A stretch of DNA of 64,000 bases from Corbicula japonica (taxonomy: Eukaryota; Mollusca; Bivalvia; Venerida; Cyrenidae), in contig JAZAYU010000081.1 in assembly GCA_038501625.1 (NCBI GenBank), positions 2,542,001-2,606,000 on the forward strand, read 5' to 3'. Below, piece by piece: positions 1 through 9,960 of this stretch. Positions within the stretch are counted from its first letter, which is position 1, and each line of letters opens with the position of its first letter. Below the pieces are notes generated by a model. The model made no database searches. It saw only the letters and a list, made by a program, of their open reading frames with translations, and had not been told where the DNA came from. Both the position numbers and the translations under genes were made by a program.

Positions 1-163
1 ACCAAGATGGAGTACTGTAACGGAAGGGCGGCTCGTCGTCCTCGTCCGACCACGTGACCTTGTGAGCTTCCACCATTGGTCCGTCACTGCGTCCCAGACA
101 ACAAGTCACCCATTGGCTGGTGAGTGTATCCTCTGGAGGCGTCCAGCGGGGGTCTCTGCCACA
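1..163 (-). repeat. 3' LTR, partial (truncated by window start)
   Basis: It is identical to 7944-8106 except for four substitutions and has no indels. The inner boundary at 163/164 is set by the TG start of the LTR and the adjoining purine tract. Two ATTGG motifs (75-79, 112-116) read as CCAAT boxes on the element's strand and are conserved in the other LTR, in keeping with a U3 promoter region. The remaining 118 bases expected from the 5' LTR lie outside the window. Confidence 0.85.
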
Positions 164-171
164 CTCCCCCC
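164..171 (-). promoter_or_regulatory. Polypurine tract
   Basis: GGGGGGAG on the minus strand lies directly next to the TG that starts the 3' LTR. This is where plus-strand DNA synthesis would be primed in an LTR retroelement. Confidence 0.7.
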
Positions 172-1349
172 AATCATAAAAACCTGGGCGTATCCCGGGT
201 GTAATGGAGCTTCCAAAGGGGTTGGGGGCGAAACAAGGGATAACAGCCCTGGGAAACCCCCCAGACTGTTAAGGTGTGGGTATCCAGAGGGAAGGGACAT
301 TACAGAGTGCCCCTCAGTGATTGGATAATACAGGGGCGGAGATAGGCTTGGAGCACTCTTGTGGGTCAACACCCTAAGGGAAGTGGGAGAAACTCAAGGG
401 GAGTGGATTAGGTTTGTGGTTCCAGGTCTTGGACAGACTAATGACTAATGTGGTCGGGCAGACTAATGACGGGATATTAGGATGCGCCAGTTACCGGAAG
501 TCATAGGCAAGTTCGACAGGTGGGGCTTGTGCCCCTGGGCCGGTGTCATGGGTCTGGGCCCCGGGCTCACATAAATAGTAAACACAGGGCCCCATTGAAA
601 GAGTACAACCACATTTAAAGGGAGGGTTAGGGCCACAGCCCTTTGGTCAGCGTGTTAGGCTTGAGCCGAAACCCAGTCAAGAAGATTATGGAAACAGGGC
701 GGATACACACGGGGAGGGGGTGTTAGGGAATTAGACAGCAGTTCAAATCACCAATGGTACAGCCTAGAGACAATTAGTGCGGTACAAACATTTACATCAA
801 TATTAGAGACAGGATCGACTCGGTCCAGTGAACCAGTGGGGAACAAGGCGCTTGCCCTTACAGTGATATATTAACGCTGAGCCGGGAGTCGGGTTATAAA
901 CCCACAAAGAATATAGAATTATTAAATTTAGATGGGCTGCTCTTGCGAGAACCCCACAACTGAAAGAACATCAATATAACAAAATAACACCAAATTGACA
1001 TTGGAAAATCGATTAATAGCCATATGCTATGCAAATAAAACCTAAGAAAGGTGGCTTGGTCTCGTTGGTCCTGAGAAGTGGGGGCACTCGCCCTACTAGT
1101 CTATTCGTTCAAGAACAAGCTGGGTCCTGACCATAATCAAGGGTGTAAATGGGACAAGTAGAAAGAATCGGGGAAAACCCCGAATGCAATACAAATATTA
1201 TAAATACATACATATACATGAATTTGTATTCATCAAATATACAAACAACATTCAATATAAATTGGCACATTAGAAACTGTGCCACGAGGGTGTACAGGGA
1301 AAAGGGAACAGAGGGGGTACAGGATTTGAGAAGGTGGGGCCTTTGCCCT
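164..1349 (-). other. 3' non-coding region of the LTR element
   Basis: About 1.2 kb lies between the stop codon of the last TatD domain and the purine tract. Reading all frames, I found no recognisable domain and no RT or integrase remnant. Short open frames here look incidental. Confidence 0.6.
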
Positions 1350-2195
1350 CTACTGGTCTGGGAAATATAGGCGTTTAGATTTCTCGCCAGTCAGGTCAGC
1401 AACCTCCCAGGTCCTGAGTCCGAGTGCGCGGGCAAGGACCTGCAAGGTCCTTCCCAGGAGGTGGGGTGCCCCGTACCGAAATCCCAAAGGGGGGAAATAG
1501 GGAGAGTCAGACTCATCGGGATGCTCATCAGTCCCTCTTTCTGGGCCTCCGTGAACTCACTAACCCCATAGTTGACGGAGAAGTATGTGCTAGGGAAATC
1601 CCTCAGCCAGGCATTTACTAGCTCTCTGGACCCTGTCCAACAGTGGAGGTGAATCCTCCGGGATCGGGAGACCCGACCGACCCTCAGCAAAAACAACAAC
1701 CGGCGGAGGGGCTCCTCCGCTAGTTTGTCATCGTCCCTCCCACGGGCGTGCAAAACAATGACGCCCTCCGACGAGAGAAACTCTTAACAATTCTCTCACC
1801 AAATCCTCCTGCGGGATGTGGGACGCCGGGGGGGGGGGTGGTCCGGTCTAGCCCGAACTCCCCGAACCCGACCAACTCTCCCGACCTCCATAGGTCACGG
1901 AGCGTCCGGTGGGCGCCCGGGTTGAACTGGCTTATTTTCTTGGGGTGATTCCCCACCACCGAATAGACGTTTTCCCTCTGTAGTTGGACTAGAGTGTCCA
2001 GAGAAGGGTAAGTTTCGGGGTCACAAAAGACCGCCACGGCCCCATGGACGTGGACACCATAGTCTAAGGGGGGAGGGCCCACGGCCATGGTTAGCTCCAA
2101 CAGGGGTCGATCCATTGGTCTACCCAGCACCTTCGCTAACCTATCATGGTGGTAGTGGGAGTCCACTACGTATGGCTTTCCCTTAGGTAAGGGGG
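1350..2195 (-). pseudogene. TatD-like metal-dependent hydrolase, motif-complete but frameshifted (domain B)
   Basis: TatD-family proteins are TIM-barrel phosphodiesterases (DNase/exonuclease type) using two metal ions. The five ligand motifs appear in the canonical order on the minus strand: DSHYHHDR (near 2150-2175), GEFGLDR (1840-1860), VLHARG (1740-1757), LHCWTG (1631-1650) and ESDSPYF (1494-1514). The conserved C-terminal segment follows (GAPHLLGRTLQVLARALGL, then RLYF) and the frame stops at 1350-1352. The frame is broken near 2185, between about 1760 and 1850 (a C-run at 1829-1838 is a likely slip site), and near 1515, where about ten bases also seem lost. What is seen: all catalytic motifs survive, so the ancestor probably encoded an active enzyme. 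What is inferred: that this was a functional part of the element rather than a passenger. Its partner domain A lies directly upstream. Confidence 0.8.
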
Positions 2196-2465
2196 CAAGG
2201 TCAGAGGTAGGGGCCTACCTTCGGCCCTCTCGGGAGCGGGGGTCTTGGGCCTGGCCCCGGTCCCCAAGAAGGCTGAGGCTGCGGTTGGGTCAACCACCCC
2301 CAGAGGGGCGGAGAGCAAGGGGATGCTGCCAGCCTCCCTGAAGCGGACCGGCATTCCCACAGGAAGGTCGAGTAGGGCTGGGAGTGCCCTGGGACTGGGT
2401 TACCCCTGGGAAAGGGAGATACATGAAAAAGGGCCGCCGCCCTCACGAACCAGCCCAACGTGGGC

Positions 2466-3115
2466 TTAGGTCTGATCACCGGGAAAGTAGAGGCGATGTG
2501 CCATAGCAGTAATCACCTCTCCTACATCCTCCATGGTTAGGCCTAACATCCGGGCCAAGGTCTGCAGGGTTCTCCCACAAAGGTTGGGAGGGCCATGCTG
2601 AAAACCGATGATGATCCCCATGGCTGGGAGCAAATCCCAAAGCTCCATAACAACAGCCCCCTGGGTCATAGAGATCATAGGCAGTCGGGCCCCGGATGAG
2701 ATGTGGGTCATGGGTGATAAGGCCTCCTGTGGGGTGCGGGTCAAGAGCGGTTGTGCCGCCTGGGGAAAGTGGATCACAGGTGGTTGGGCACCCTGTGGGA
2801 TTTGGGTCCCGGGTTGTTGGGCACCCTGTGGGAACAGGATCACAGGGGGTTGGGCACTATCTAGCCCAGTTTCCCTATACCTAACAAAACCTGCTTGTTG
2901 GGTACTCGGACAGAACAAATAAGCGTCATATTCCGACAACCTAGGGATTGCTCTCTGAGAGGGATTAGTGTTTGGCTGGCGGAATGCCGCCACTACATAT
3001 TGCAGGTTCATCCTGCTGTCATTGGGGGCGGACTGACGGCCATTGTCAACTGGGACCAGGCGCTCTCACCCAGCCCATGGGGGGAAGGGACGACGGACGT
3101 GGTGTCACTAATGGT
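2466..3115 (-). pseudogene. Degenerate TatD-like domain with inserted 11-residue repeats (domain A)
   Basis: This region aligns by eye with domain B at several points. LTMAVSPPP matches LTMAVGPPP. The ETGLD segment matches the GEFGLD glutamate motif. The C-terminal segment NLCGRTLQTLARMLGL ending RLYFPGDQ matches the end of domain B. The N-terminal HxH motif is replaced by SPHGLGE, and the barrel region holding the other two histidines and the aspartate is replaced by six 11-residue repeats (GAQPPVIHFPQ type, about 2650-2870). The metal site is therefore gone. The frame is open from 3011 to 2466; upstream sequence joins in a different frame, with stop and ATG overlapping as ATGA at 3008-3011 in the middle of the domain. 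It looks like a duplicated TatD domain that lost catalysis and gained a repeat insert. Confidence 0.7.
2650..2870 (-). repeat. 33-bp in-frame tandem repeats within TatD domain A
   Basis: Six degenerate 33-bp units encode 11-residue repeats rich in Gln, Pro and Ala. The unit length is a multiple of three and the reading frame stays open throughout, so expansion kept the frame. Confidence 0.75.
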
Positions 3116-4894
3116 TGGCTCTGCCGGTGGAAAGGGTCCTATAAGGAGGAAGTTAACATGGAAAGGAACTGCGGGAGAGTCGGGCAGTCCCGAGTATTGG
3201 GGTCTCACACTAAGTAGGGCTTGGCATATAAAGGATAGGCTGGCCACACCGGGGGTCACCCTAGGCGCCCTATGGTGAGAGAACAGTTGGCCAAATGTTG
3301 CCTGCACTGCAGGTGGGTCGGCCTGTGCCAACCTTTCAGGGGAGTTAGCAGATGGAACTGGGTCTCCGAAAGGTGGGAAAGGTGTAAGTACCACACACTG
3401 GAACCCCTCTTCCTGAGACTGCAACTCCGATTGGGATGTTAATGTCGTCTTCAGGGGCAGAGTAGTTACCCATGCACTTGCATTATGCGAATGGTCTGAC
3501 CTTGCCGGAATCAGTGATCCTGGCAGATTCTCTGAAGGAGTTGGGGCCAATGGCCCTGGGAAATTCTCTAAAAGAGTTAAGGTCAATGACAATTGTAGAT
3601 TCTCTGAAGGGGCCGGGGCGCATGGCCCTGGCAGGTTCTCTAAAGGGACATTGGTCGGTGACTCCGACATGTTCTCCGACTTGACCTGGACAAATGACCC
3701 TGCCAGGGTTCTTGAAGGGACCTGGGTCAATGACCCTGGCTTGTCCTCTGAAAGGACCCGGGTCGATGACCTTGGCATGTCTCCTGAAGGGGCCTGGACC
3801 GATGACCCTACCAGATATCCTGAAGGGACCGGGGTCGATGATCCTGAACTCAAGGGACTCAAATCAACACAGGCATCGAACGATGTTCGCTCTGTATTTA
3901 AACAGGGGAAACTCCCCTTATCGGGAGGTAACCTTTCCCTTGGTATAACTGTACTACTCCCAAAACCAAACAGGACACAGTTAGAACCGAGAATTATTGG
4001 AGTTTGCTCAATGTTGGGGTTTGAGCACCCTAATTCACTGTTACAGCGCTCTTGCTGTTCGGAACCTCCAGGATCGGTACATGGACTGGGCCACTTGTAT
4101 GACTCAACAGTATTTCCAATTGAATTTCCCCGTACTGTTAAGGGCACCTCCCAGCTATCAGTTCTCAACACTCCTCTCCCAATGTCTATGACTGCTCCTA
4201 TATATTGCAGGAAATCTATTCCAAGGCGCATGTCATCCCCGGTAAGGGCAACACACACATTCTGGGAGTACACTCTTCCGCCAATCTTAATCTCAACTGG
4301 GCCAACACTACATCCTATAGTGGACAAATCTGAGAACCCAGCAGCATCTGATGCTGGGGCTTGTTTCGCTATGGACCTAGAAATACTATGAGAAATCATG
4401 GTGACTTCAGAAGCTGTGTCAAGGCCAGCTTCAATTATTGTATTTCCAACCTTAACAGATATCGTACAGGCAGATATGGGCTGGGGCCTGGTAATTGCCT
4501 CTCGAGTTTTGTCACAGACTGGCGTTTCTGTTGTCTTTCCATTAGATGGGGAATGGATCGGGACATTCATCCTGTGGGTCTCTTTATGGATGAGCGTGGA
4601 ACCGGGTGGATCTTGAGATCCTTTAACTACTGGGACATTATAACCACAATAATAACCCTCAGAGTGTATTTGGGCTATATGATGGTCCAAGAGTCTGAAG
4701 AACTATTCATATTCCTCATCTGTCATGACTGGGCCCTGATTTACAATATCACATTCGCTTTGTGATCTAGCAATAGGTGAAACACACTCATGGTCCGGAC
4801 CCACTCCCACCTGTGAGCTACTTAGGGCAGTCTGACTACCAGACTGCTCAGTATTCAGAATCACACAGTCTCCTGCAACAGTCTCCTGACACAC
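3008..4894 (-). pseudogene. Retropepsin-like aspartic protease with a long Ser/Pro-rich repeat tail
   Basis: Near 4480-4120 the protein has a beta-rich segment followed by GLDTASEVTMIS, with the catalytic Asp-Thr-Ala triplet at 4412-4420, and later MRLGIDFLQYIGAVID, the hydrophobic second motif of retropepsins. Retropepsins usually have D-S/T-G; the Ala here is unusual. A TAG at 4703-4705 separates the ORF (4690-3008) from in-frame open sequence up to 4894, so this copy is interrupted. The protease frame is shifted by -1 relative to the preceding Gag frame, and the two overlap at 4861-4894, an arrangement that in retroviruses permits frameshift expression. The tail carries about nine 12-residue repeats and then runs into the N-terminal part of TatD domain A. 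Confidence 0.75.
3480..3850 (-). repeat. 36-bp in-frame tandem repeats (12-residue Ser/Pro-rich units)
   Basis: About nine to ten 36-bp units encode 12-residue repeats of the pattern PSENLPGPLAPT. Units are diverged but keep length and frame. The region is expected to be disordered and links protease to TatD. Confidence 0.8.
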
Positions 4895-7047
4895 TCCTCC
4901 AAAGTCGTAATTGACATACCATCCTCATTAAGCAGGCCTTTGGCGGATGAGGCACGCTTATGGTTAAGACATAAACCCGCTTGTGAGTCATGTGAGGGAA
5001 TTGGGCTCCCACACTGCTTGGGGATGGGGGTCATGCAGTCTTCTACACCACTCACTCCCCCTCTATTTTCTTTCCCAGTCACAGTGGGCGCATCATACCC
5101 ACTCACCGGAATTATGCACTCCTCTGCTCCACTCACTCCCCCTCCATTTTCTTTCTCAGTCATAATTGGCTCATCATATACACTCAGCGGGCCAGCGGCG
5201 CGCGGCCCCAACTTATGGTCAATACACAAGCTCACTTGTGGGCCTTCGGGGAGGGTTTGACCCCCAGAGAGGGGTTTGTCTTGAATATTACAGTCGTCTG
5301 CTAATCTCACTCCCTCACCACTTTCCTTCTCATTTGTCTTTTGCCCATCAGACACTCCCGGCGTGCCAGTAGCATACTCGTGTTCTATACACAAACTGAC
5401 TTGAGGGTTTTCTGGGGGAGTCGAACTCACCCACAACGTCTTATCCTGAATCTCGCACGCCTCAGCTTCTCTCAATCCCATGTCACTTTCTTTACAAGTC
5501 ACCCTCTTTTCTGAGATCACCTTAGGGCTTTGGCTCCGACATAGCATGGGGCATTCCCGTTTGAAGTGACTCGGGTCCCCGCAATGGAAACAACCTTGGG
5601 GGGCACGTCGGGGGACGGGGAGCGGCCACGGACCTTAGTTTTCAGGTCTTTTATTTCAAGGACCACCTCTCTAAGAAGTTCGTCCAGGGTGGAAGGTTCA
5701 AGCTTGGGTTTGTTTTGCTCTTGGGCCTGGGGCCCTCTGGCCGGACTATTGCTCCGCGTCCGTGGGGGTAGTGTTCCCCGCCTGCTTGGGGTGTGCTCTT
5801 CCCGGGTTGCCCTCACTCGGGATTGCGGGTTCGGGCTTGGGGATCGGCGCCCCTGAGCCCATTGGGAGTTAGGCGAATAGGGGCTACTGCCCTGTGAATG
5901 AGGGGGTAGTGCACCCTGCCGGTTCGGGGTTGTCTTCTTCCCTATTGGCCCTAACTCGGGATTGCGGGTTTGGGCTTAGGGACTGGCGCCCTTGGGGCTT
6001 AGGCGAATAAGGACGACTGCCCACGCCTTCAGGTTTTCTGTACTTGGAACTGATTGGGGCAACATACCCATTCTTACCTTCCTTCCTTACTGTACCCTCT
6101 TGATCCACAATGACATCACTAAGTTCTTTCTTTTCGTTAACAGAGGGCGATACATCTCTCTTGATCCGCTCCCAGGTCGCCCCAACCGGTGTCAGAAGAT
6201 GTTTGCTTTCAGACACAGTGATCGATTGTGTGGAACATGGATAATGGGAGTAGTACCCGCTTGGATAGGAAGATTGTTTAGGGGTTTCAACTGACTCTAC
6301 CAATATCATGGCCTGTTGGCACGTCCGGTACCAATCAATCATCTTTAATGCATCATTTATTGTACCTGGCCCCAAAGCACACACATAATCCCTAACTCCC
6401 CTCTCTCTAAGTCCCAAGCAAAACCTAATTGTGGCTTTTCTTTCTGCAAAAGTGGGCGAGTCCGGATATGCTCCCATGGCTAAACTCTTAACTCTATCTG
6501 CCCAGCCTAAGATGTCTTCCCATGTGCCTTGGGTTCCATAATTCAATCTCAGAATGTAAGTTTCAGGCAGTCTGTTGCTACCAAACTGTCCACCTAATCA
6601 ATTAACAAGATCAACATAGTCAATGTAAGGCTGTTCTCGTTTTATTCTTTCCATATAATCAGCTGCCTTTCCGGACAATGCACATGATAACTGAATGGCA
6701 CACCTCTCACTGTCCCAACCCTGGGTCCGAGCGTAGGTCTCAAATGATAGCCTGAAGTCCTCCAAGCTGGATACCCATACCCCATCAAACTTTATTCGTT
6801 TAGGTAGGCCAGGGGGCTGTTGGGGTCTTTCGGGTAAGGGGGGACCCCTAGGCTGAGGGTAACACCCTGTTCCATAGTGGGCCGGGGATTCCCTTGTGAC
6901 ATAGGGGCTTAAGCTTGGGGCATGGGGGTTTGCCAGGTCCCCGTATGGATAGTTACCACTTGTGCGCTTACCCTGACCGGGCCTTTGGGGCGAATAGGCC
7001 TGATCCTCCATTGCTAGAGACCATGAGTTAGGTTCATAATTTGACAT
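4861..7047 (-). pseudogene. Gag-like protein with CCHC zinc knuckle, interrupted
   Basis: It starts with ATG at 7045-7047. The frame is open to an internal TGA at 6598-6600 and continues in the same frame (a retroviral-capsid-like stretch with WEDILGWADRVKSL and RFCLGLRERGVRDY) to a TAG at 5884-5886. From 5816 to about 5593 coding continues in another frame. It then returns to the first frame for the zinc knuckle at 5551-5592, which reads C-X2-C-X4-H-X4-C (CFHCGDPSHFKREC). A repetitive acidic region follows to the stop at 4861. A diverged tandem duplication (5809-5892 and 5948-6022) encodes two copies of an SPNPQSRVRA-type Arg/Pro-rich segment next to the frame change. The order capsid-like, basic/Pro-rich, CCHC is typical of Gag. 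The breaks show this copy is not functional. Confidence 0.8.
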
Positions 7048-7814
7048 TGTTATCTCGCACCAATATGACTTATGAAAACAATAAAATACACAATACTTTT
7101 TATTATGTTTTCTTTAACACAGGAAATCACAAAACTAAACAAAATATAGAAATACAGTGAAAATAGGACGAGGGGTAGCCCCCTAGAGGGGCTGTGCCCC
7201 TTTTTAGGTCACCCGAATGATAACTAGCAAAGACTATTTACAGAACAATTCAATTTATCCACCAAAATCCAATAAATAAACAGTTAAAACTGTAGGGCTA
7301 CGCTCCTTTACAATATAGTCAAAGGGAAACAACTCTTCAATGATTATTCAATCACGTAACCAAACCATGCTCGAACCACGTGATAAATAATTGTTCATAA
7401 ATCCAGTTGTTTTCTTTGGGAATTCCCAAGTTACGATGGGAAAATGTTGGGGATTATGTCAAATATAAAAAATGTATCGTTTAATATGACTTAAAGGTTT
7501 AGTAATCCACGATTAAATATTCCGTAAAAAATGGCGGTCACAGCTGGCCGAATCGGAAATTGATGCTGGAGTGGTTATTCCAGCCAACTCCCTCCCCACT
7601 CTAAAATAAAGGCTAAATCTAGTTGATTCCCGAATTAAGAATGAGATAGGCCTTTGCGCTTCTTTGCGCTGATGAATAGATATTAAATTGGGGCAGACCC
7701 CACGATTCATTCAGCCTTCACGACTAAAACCACCTTCCCGGCTCCCAGCCCCTGAAAGTGGGTCACTCGCGAAAACAAAATAAAAAAGGAAATCTTACCC
7801 GCTTGCGTGTTTTT
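7048..7814 (-). other. 5' leader of the LTR element
   Basis: About 770 bases separate the primer-binding site from the Gag ATG. It is AT-rich and I see no ORF of note. A leader of this size is where a packaging signal would lie, but none can be identified from sequence alone. Confidence 0.5.
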
Positions 7815-7824
7815 CTCGTCGCCA
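7815..7824 (-). promoter_or_regulatory. Primer-binding site, probably tRNA-Ser
   Basis: TGGCGACGAG on the minus strand begins two bases past the CA that ends the 5' LTR. It is complementary to the 3' end expected of a serine tRNA (…CTCGTCGCCA). Only the first ten bases fit; beyond that the match fades. Confidence 0.65.
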
Positions 7825-7825
7825 A

Positions 7826-8106
7826 TGTCGCAGGAATCAGTCCCACTGACGCCTACGATGGTGGACTTTTACATGTGTGGCTCCCAGCCACGGTATAAAC
7901 AACAAATATGCAATAAATACAAGCAATTCAAATAACACAACTTACCAAGATGGAGTACTGTAACGGAAGGGCGGCTCGTCGTCCTCGTCCGACCACGTGA
8001 CCTTGTGAGCTTCCACTATTGGTCCATCAGTGCGTCCCAGACAACAAGTCACCCATTGGCTGGTGAGGGTATCCTCTGGAGGCGTCCAGCGGGGGTCTCT
8101 GCCACA
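7826..8106 (-). repeat. 5' LTR (281 bp)
   Basis: On the minus strand it starts TGTGGCAG at 8106 and ends GCGACA at 7826, the TG…CA ends of LTRs. The first 163 bases match the partial 3' LTR at 1-163. The flanking bases at 8107-8111 (ACAGC) are the candidate 5-bp target duplication, whose partner lies outside the window. Confidence 0.85.
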
Positions 8107-8597
8107 ACAGCAACAAAGCCATTTTCATTTCGTTTAAATCGAAAACAAAATGACCCAGACGCTGACATCGTTTTCAAAACATCGTCGATTGATCTTACAA
8201 CATCCCCGAATGAAAATAAAAACACTAGAAACACATTTTCAATCCAAATTTCCAGTTTATATCCAGCAAATTTCAATGTTGTCATATGCCGCTATGAAAG
8301 TTTACACAGATGACGTCATACACTAGATCGATTTAGTTAATTAAACACAACTTCAGAAGCCTATAAATGATAGATTGTTTTATCTAGACTCTAGCGCAGT
8401 TAATTTTATTTATTTATTTTAACTTATTTTGGCAAATGGGAAAACGGTAGGACAAATTCTTTTGGGACTAGCTTATGTATCACCCGATACGACCGAATTA
8501 CACACGTTTTAAGTTCGCTCTACTAGGCGATAGAAAGGGGCATTTCATGGATTTTGCTTGTTTTTTCAGGGTATGTGATAAATAGAATAGATCATTC

Positions 8598-8717
8598 GTG
8601 ATCATTTTATACTGAAACTATTAAACTCGTCATCTAAATCGATATAAAACTCGGCAAAAGCCTCGTTTTATATCGATTTGGACGAATCGTTTAATAATTT
8701 CAGTATAAAATGATCAC
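8598..8717. repeat. Long inverted repeat / fold-back element
   Basis: The arm 8598-8655 is the imperfect reverse complement of 8660-8717, with only a few bases of loop. The two arms share GTGATCATTTTATACTGAAA at their outer ends. This would form a hairpin of about 58 base pairs. It has the form of a very short palindromic MITE. Confidence 0.75.
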
Positions 8718-9744
8718 TCATGTTGTATCCTCTATTAGTTTGTAAGGAAAATTTTAAAGTTTCAAAGGGAGATTATTATGGACAAATCATTGTTAGAGCT
8801 GCATTTGCTTTGTCCCTTTTCTATTTGACCGTGTGGTTTATGTCTTTCACTCGTTGGCTTTTTGGGGAGGTTGTGTTGTTGATGTCTGCCACACGGATGT
8901 GCGTGCGGCTTCTCCTACTAATGAAATGCACAGTTCAACATCCGTACACAAACTAAACAAAAACGGAACAAACACTTCTTTTAAATATTTATTCACCCAC
9001 TAACAGTGAACTTCATTCTAGAATAAAAACCATCTTGCACATAAGACTTATGAGAATTCTAGCTCTACTGACTTTTAATCCTAAAATAATACAGCAATAT
9101 TCAACTCAAGGGTAACACAAACAATCTTTTTTTTATTTTGCAGAAATAACATTGGAAGGAATGCAATTAAGATAGTTATATATAAAGCTCTCCACAGCAT
9201 AGATATGACTGGTAAAGAAATTCATCATTGCAGTAAAAAGTTCTTATGTCACAGATTTATACTGAGAACGTTGAATTACATGCTTCTAATACCATATGAT
9301 ATTTGCTATGGATAAAGTGAAATAATATAAAAACTGTTAAATATAATACATATTAATTAAAATGATTCACCGTTCTTGTCTGTTTCTTACAAAAATTAAA
9401 ATGTACCTTATACTAGCACGTCAATTTTTGACTTTTCAATAACATTGTCCATACATATCTAAACTTGCATGAAACTTTCCAACATGAATTTGAGTTGTTT
9501 AGAGTGCAAGTTTTTCATATGTGCTTTGGACAATTTCAATTTTTTGTACAAATACGAATTTTCTTCGTTTCTATGATAAAGATCTCTTGAAATAAAGGAA
9601 TAAACATGTTTGATTTTTAACAAAATCTTATTTAAAAATTAGATGAAAATTACCTTTACAGTGCATGTACTATATACATGTAGCCCCCTGAGCCTCCTGA
9701 AGGCTGTTTCAAGAGCATGATACGTATACTTTAGAAAATACTGA

Positions 9745-9880
9745 GTGAGCGCTAAACCCGGGGCTAGGCGGCGTGAGCAGTAGCGTGCACTTGCATTACC
9801 GCTCATAAACAGGCTCAATCAAACCGAGCCTGCAATATTTTGATATATGTTGTGTTCGGTGGCTTTCAAAGTTTTTTTAT
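9745..9880 (+). repeat. Interspersed short repeat with CAGGCTC/GAGCCTG hairpin
   Basis: Members share GGGGCTAGGCGGC near one end, a CAGGCTCAATCAAACCGAGC core that can fold, and a TTCGGTGGCTTTCAAAG end. Related copies lie at about 20350-20470, 34160-34290, 35165-35290, 58600-58740 and 59015-59110, in both orientations. A non-autonomous mobile family is the simplest reading. Confidence 0.65.
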
Positions 9881-9960
9881 CAGTTTAATATTCTTGTCCA
9901 AAAAGGGGGTCGAGCAACCCCACTGAACCTCGTCTATAGATTTTCTCTTTATTCGTCTTC

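Larger units (their letters stand above)
1..8106 (-). mobile_element. LTR retroelement encoding Gag, protease and TatD-like hydrolases, without RT
   Basis: The block at 1-163 is repeated without indels at 7944-8106, with 4 mismatches, as expected for two LTRs. On the minus strand the LTR begins TGTGGCAG and ends GCGACA. A purine tract (GGGGGGAG) abuts the 3' LTR and a primer-binding site lies one base inside the 5' LTR. Coding order on the minus strand is Gag with a CCHC knuckle, a retropepsin-like protease, a serine/proline-rich repeat region, a degenerate TatD domain and a motif-complete TatD domain. I looked through the internal minus frames and found no reverse transcriptase, RNase H or integrase motifs, so the element looks non-autonomous for copying. 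Several frameshifts and stops show this copy is decayed. The left LTR runs off the window. Confidence 0.85.
8107..9960. other. No host gene seen; repeats only
   Basis: Open frames here, including one at 8720-8956, have no recognisable domain. Contents I can support are a hairpin repeat at 8598-8717 and an interspersed repeat at about 9745-9880. Confidence 0.5.

Noticed and set aside
3008..3011. ATGA stop-start overlap as translational coupling
   Set aside because: The overlap falls in the middle of a domain that aligns with TatD domain B on both sides, so a frameshift is the simpler explanation.
3651..4391. 246-codon plus-strand ORF, and other plus-strand ORFs at 2608-5372
   Set aside because: They lie opposite the protease/repeat and Gag frames and reflect the 36-bp and other repeats read backwards; no domain was seen.
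8720..8956. 78-codon ORF next to the palindrome
   Set aside because: Hydrophobic but without recognisable motif, and lying in repeat-rich DNA.
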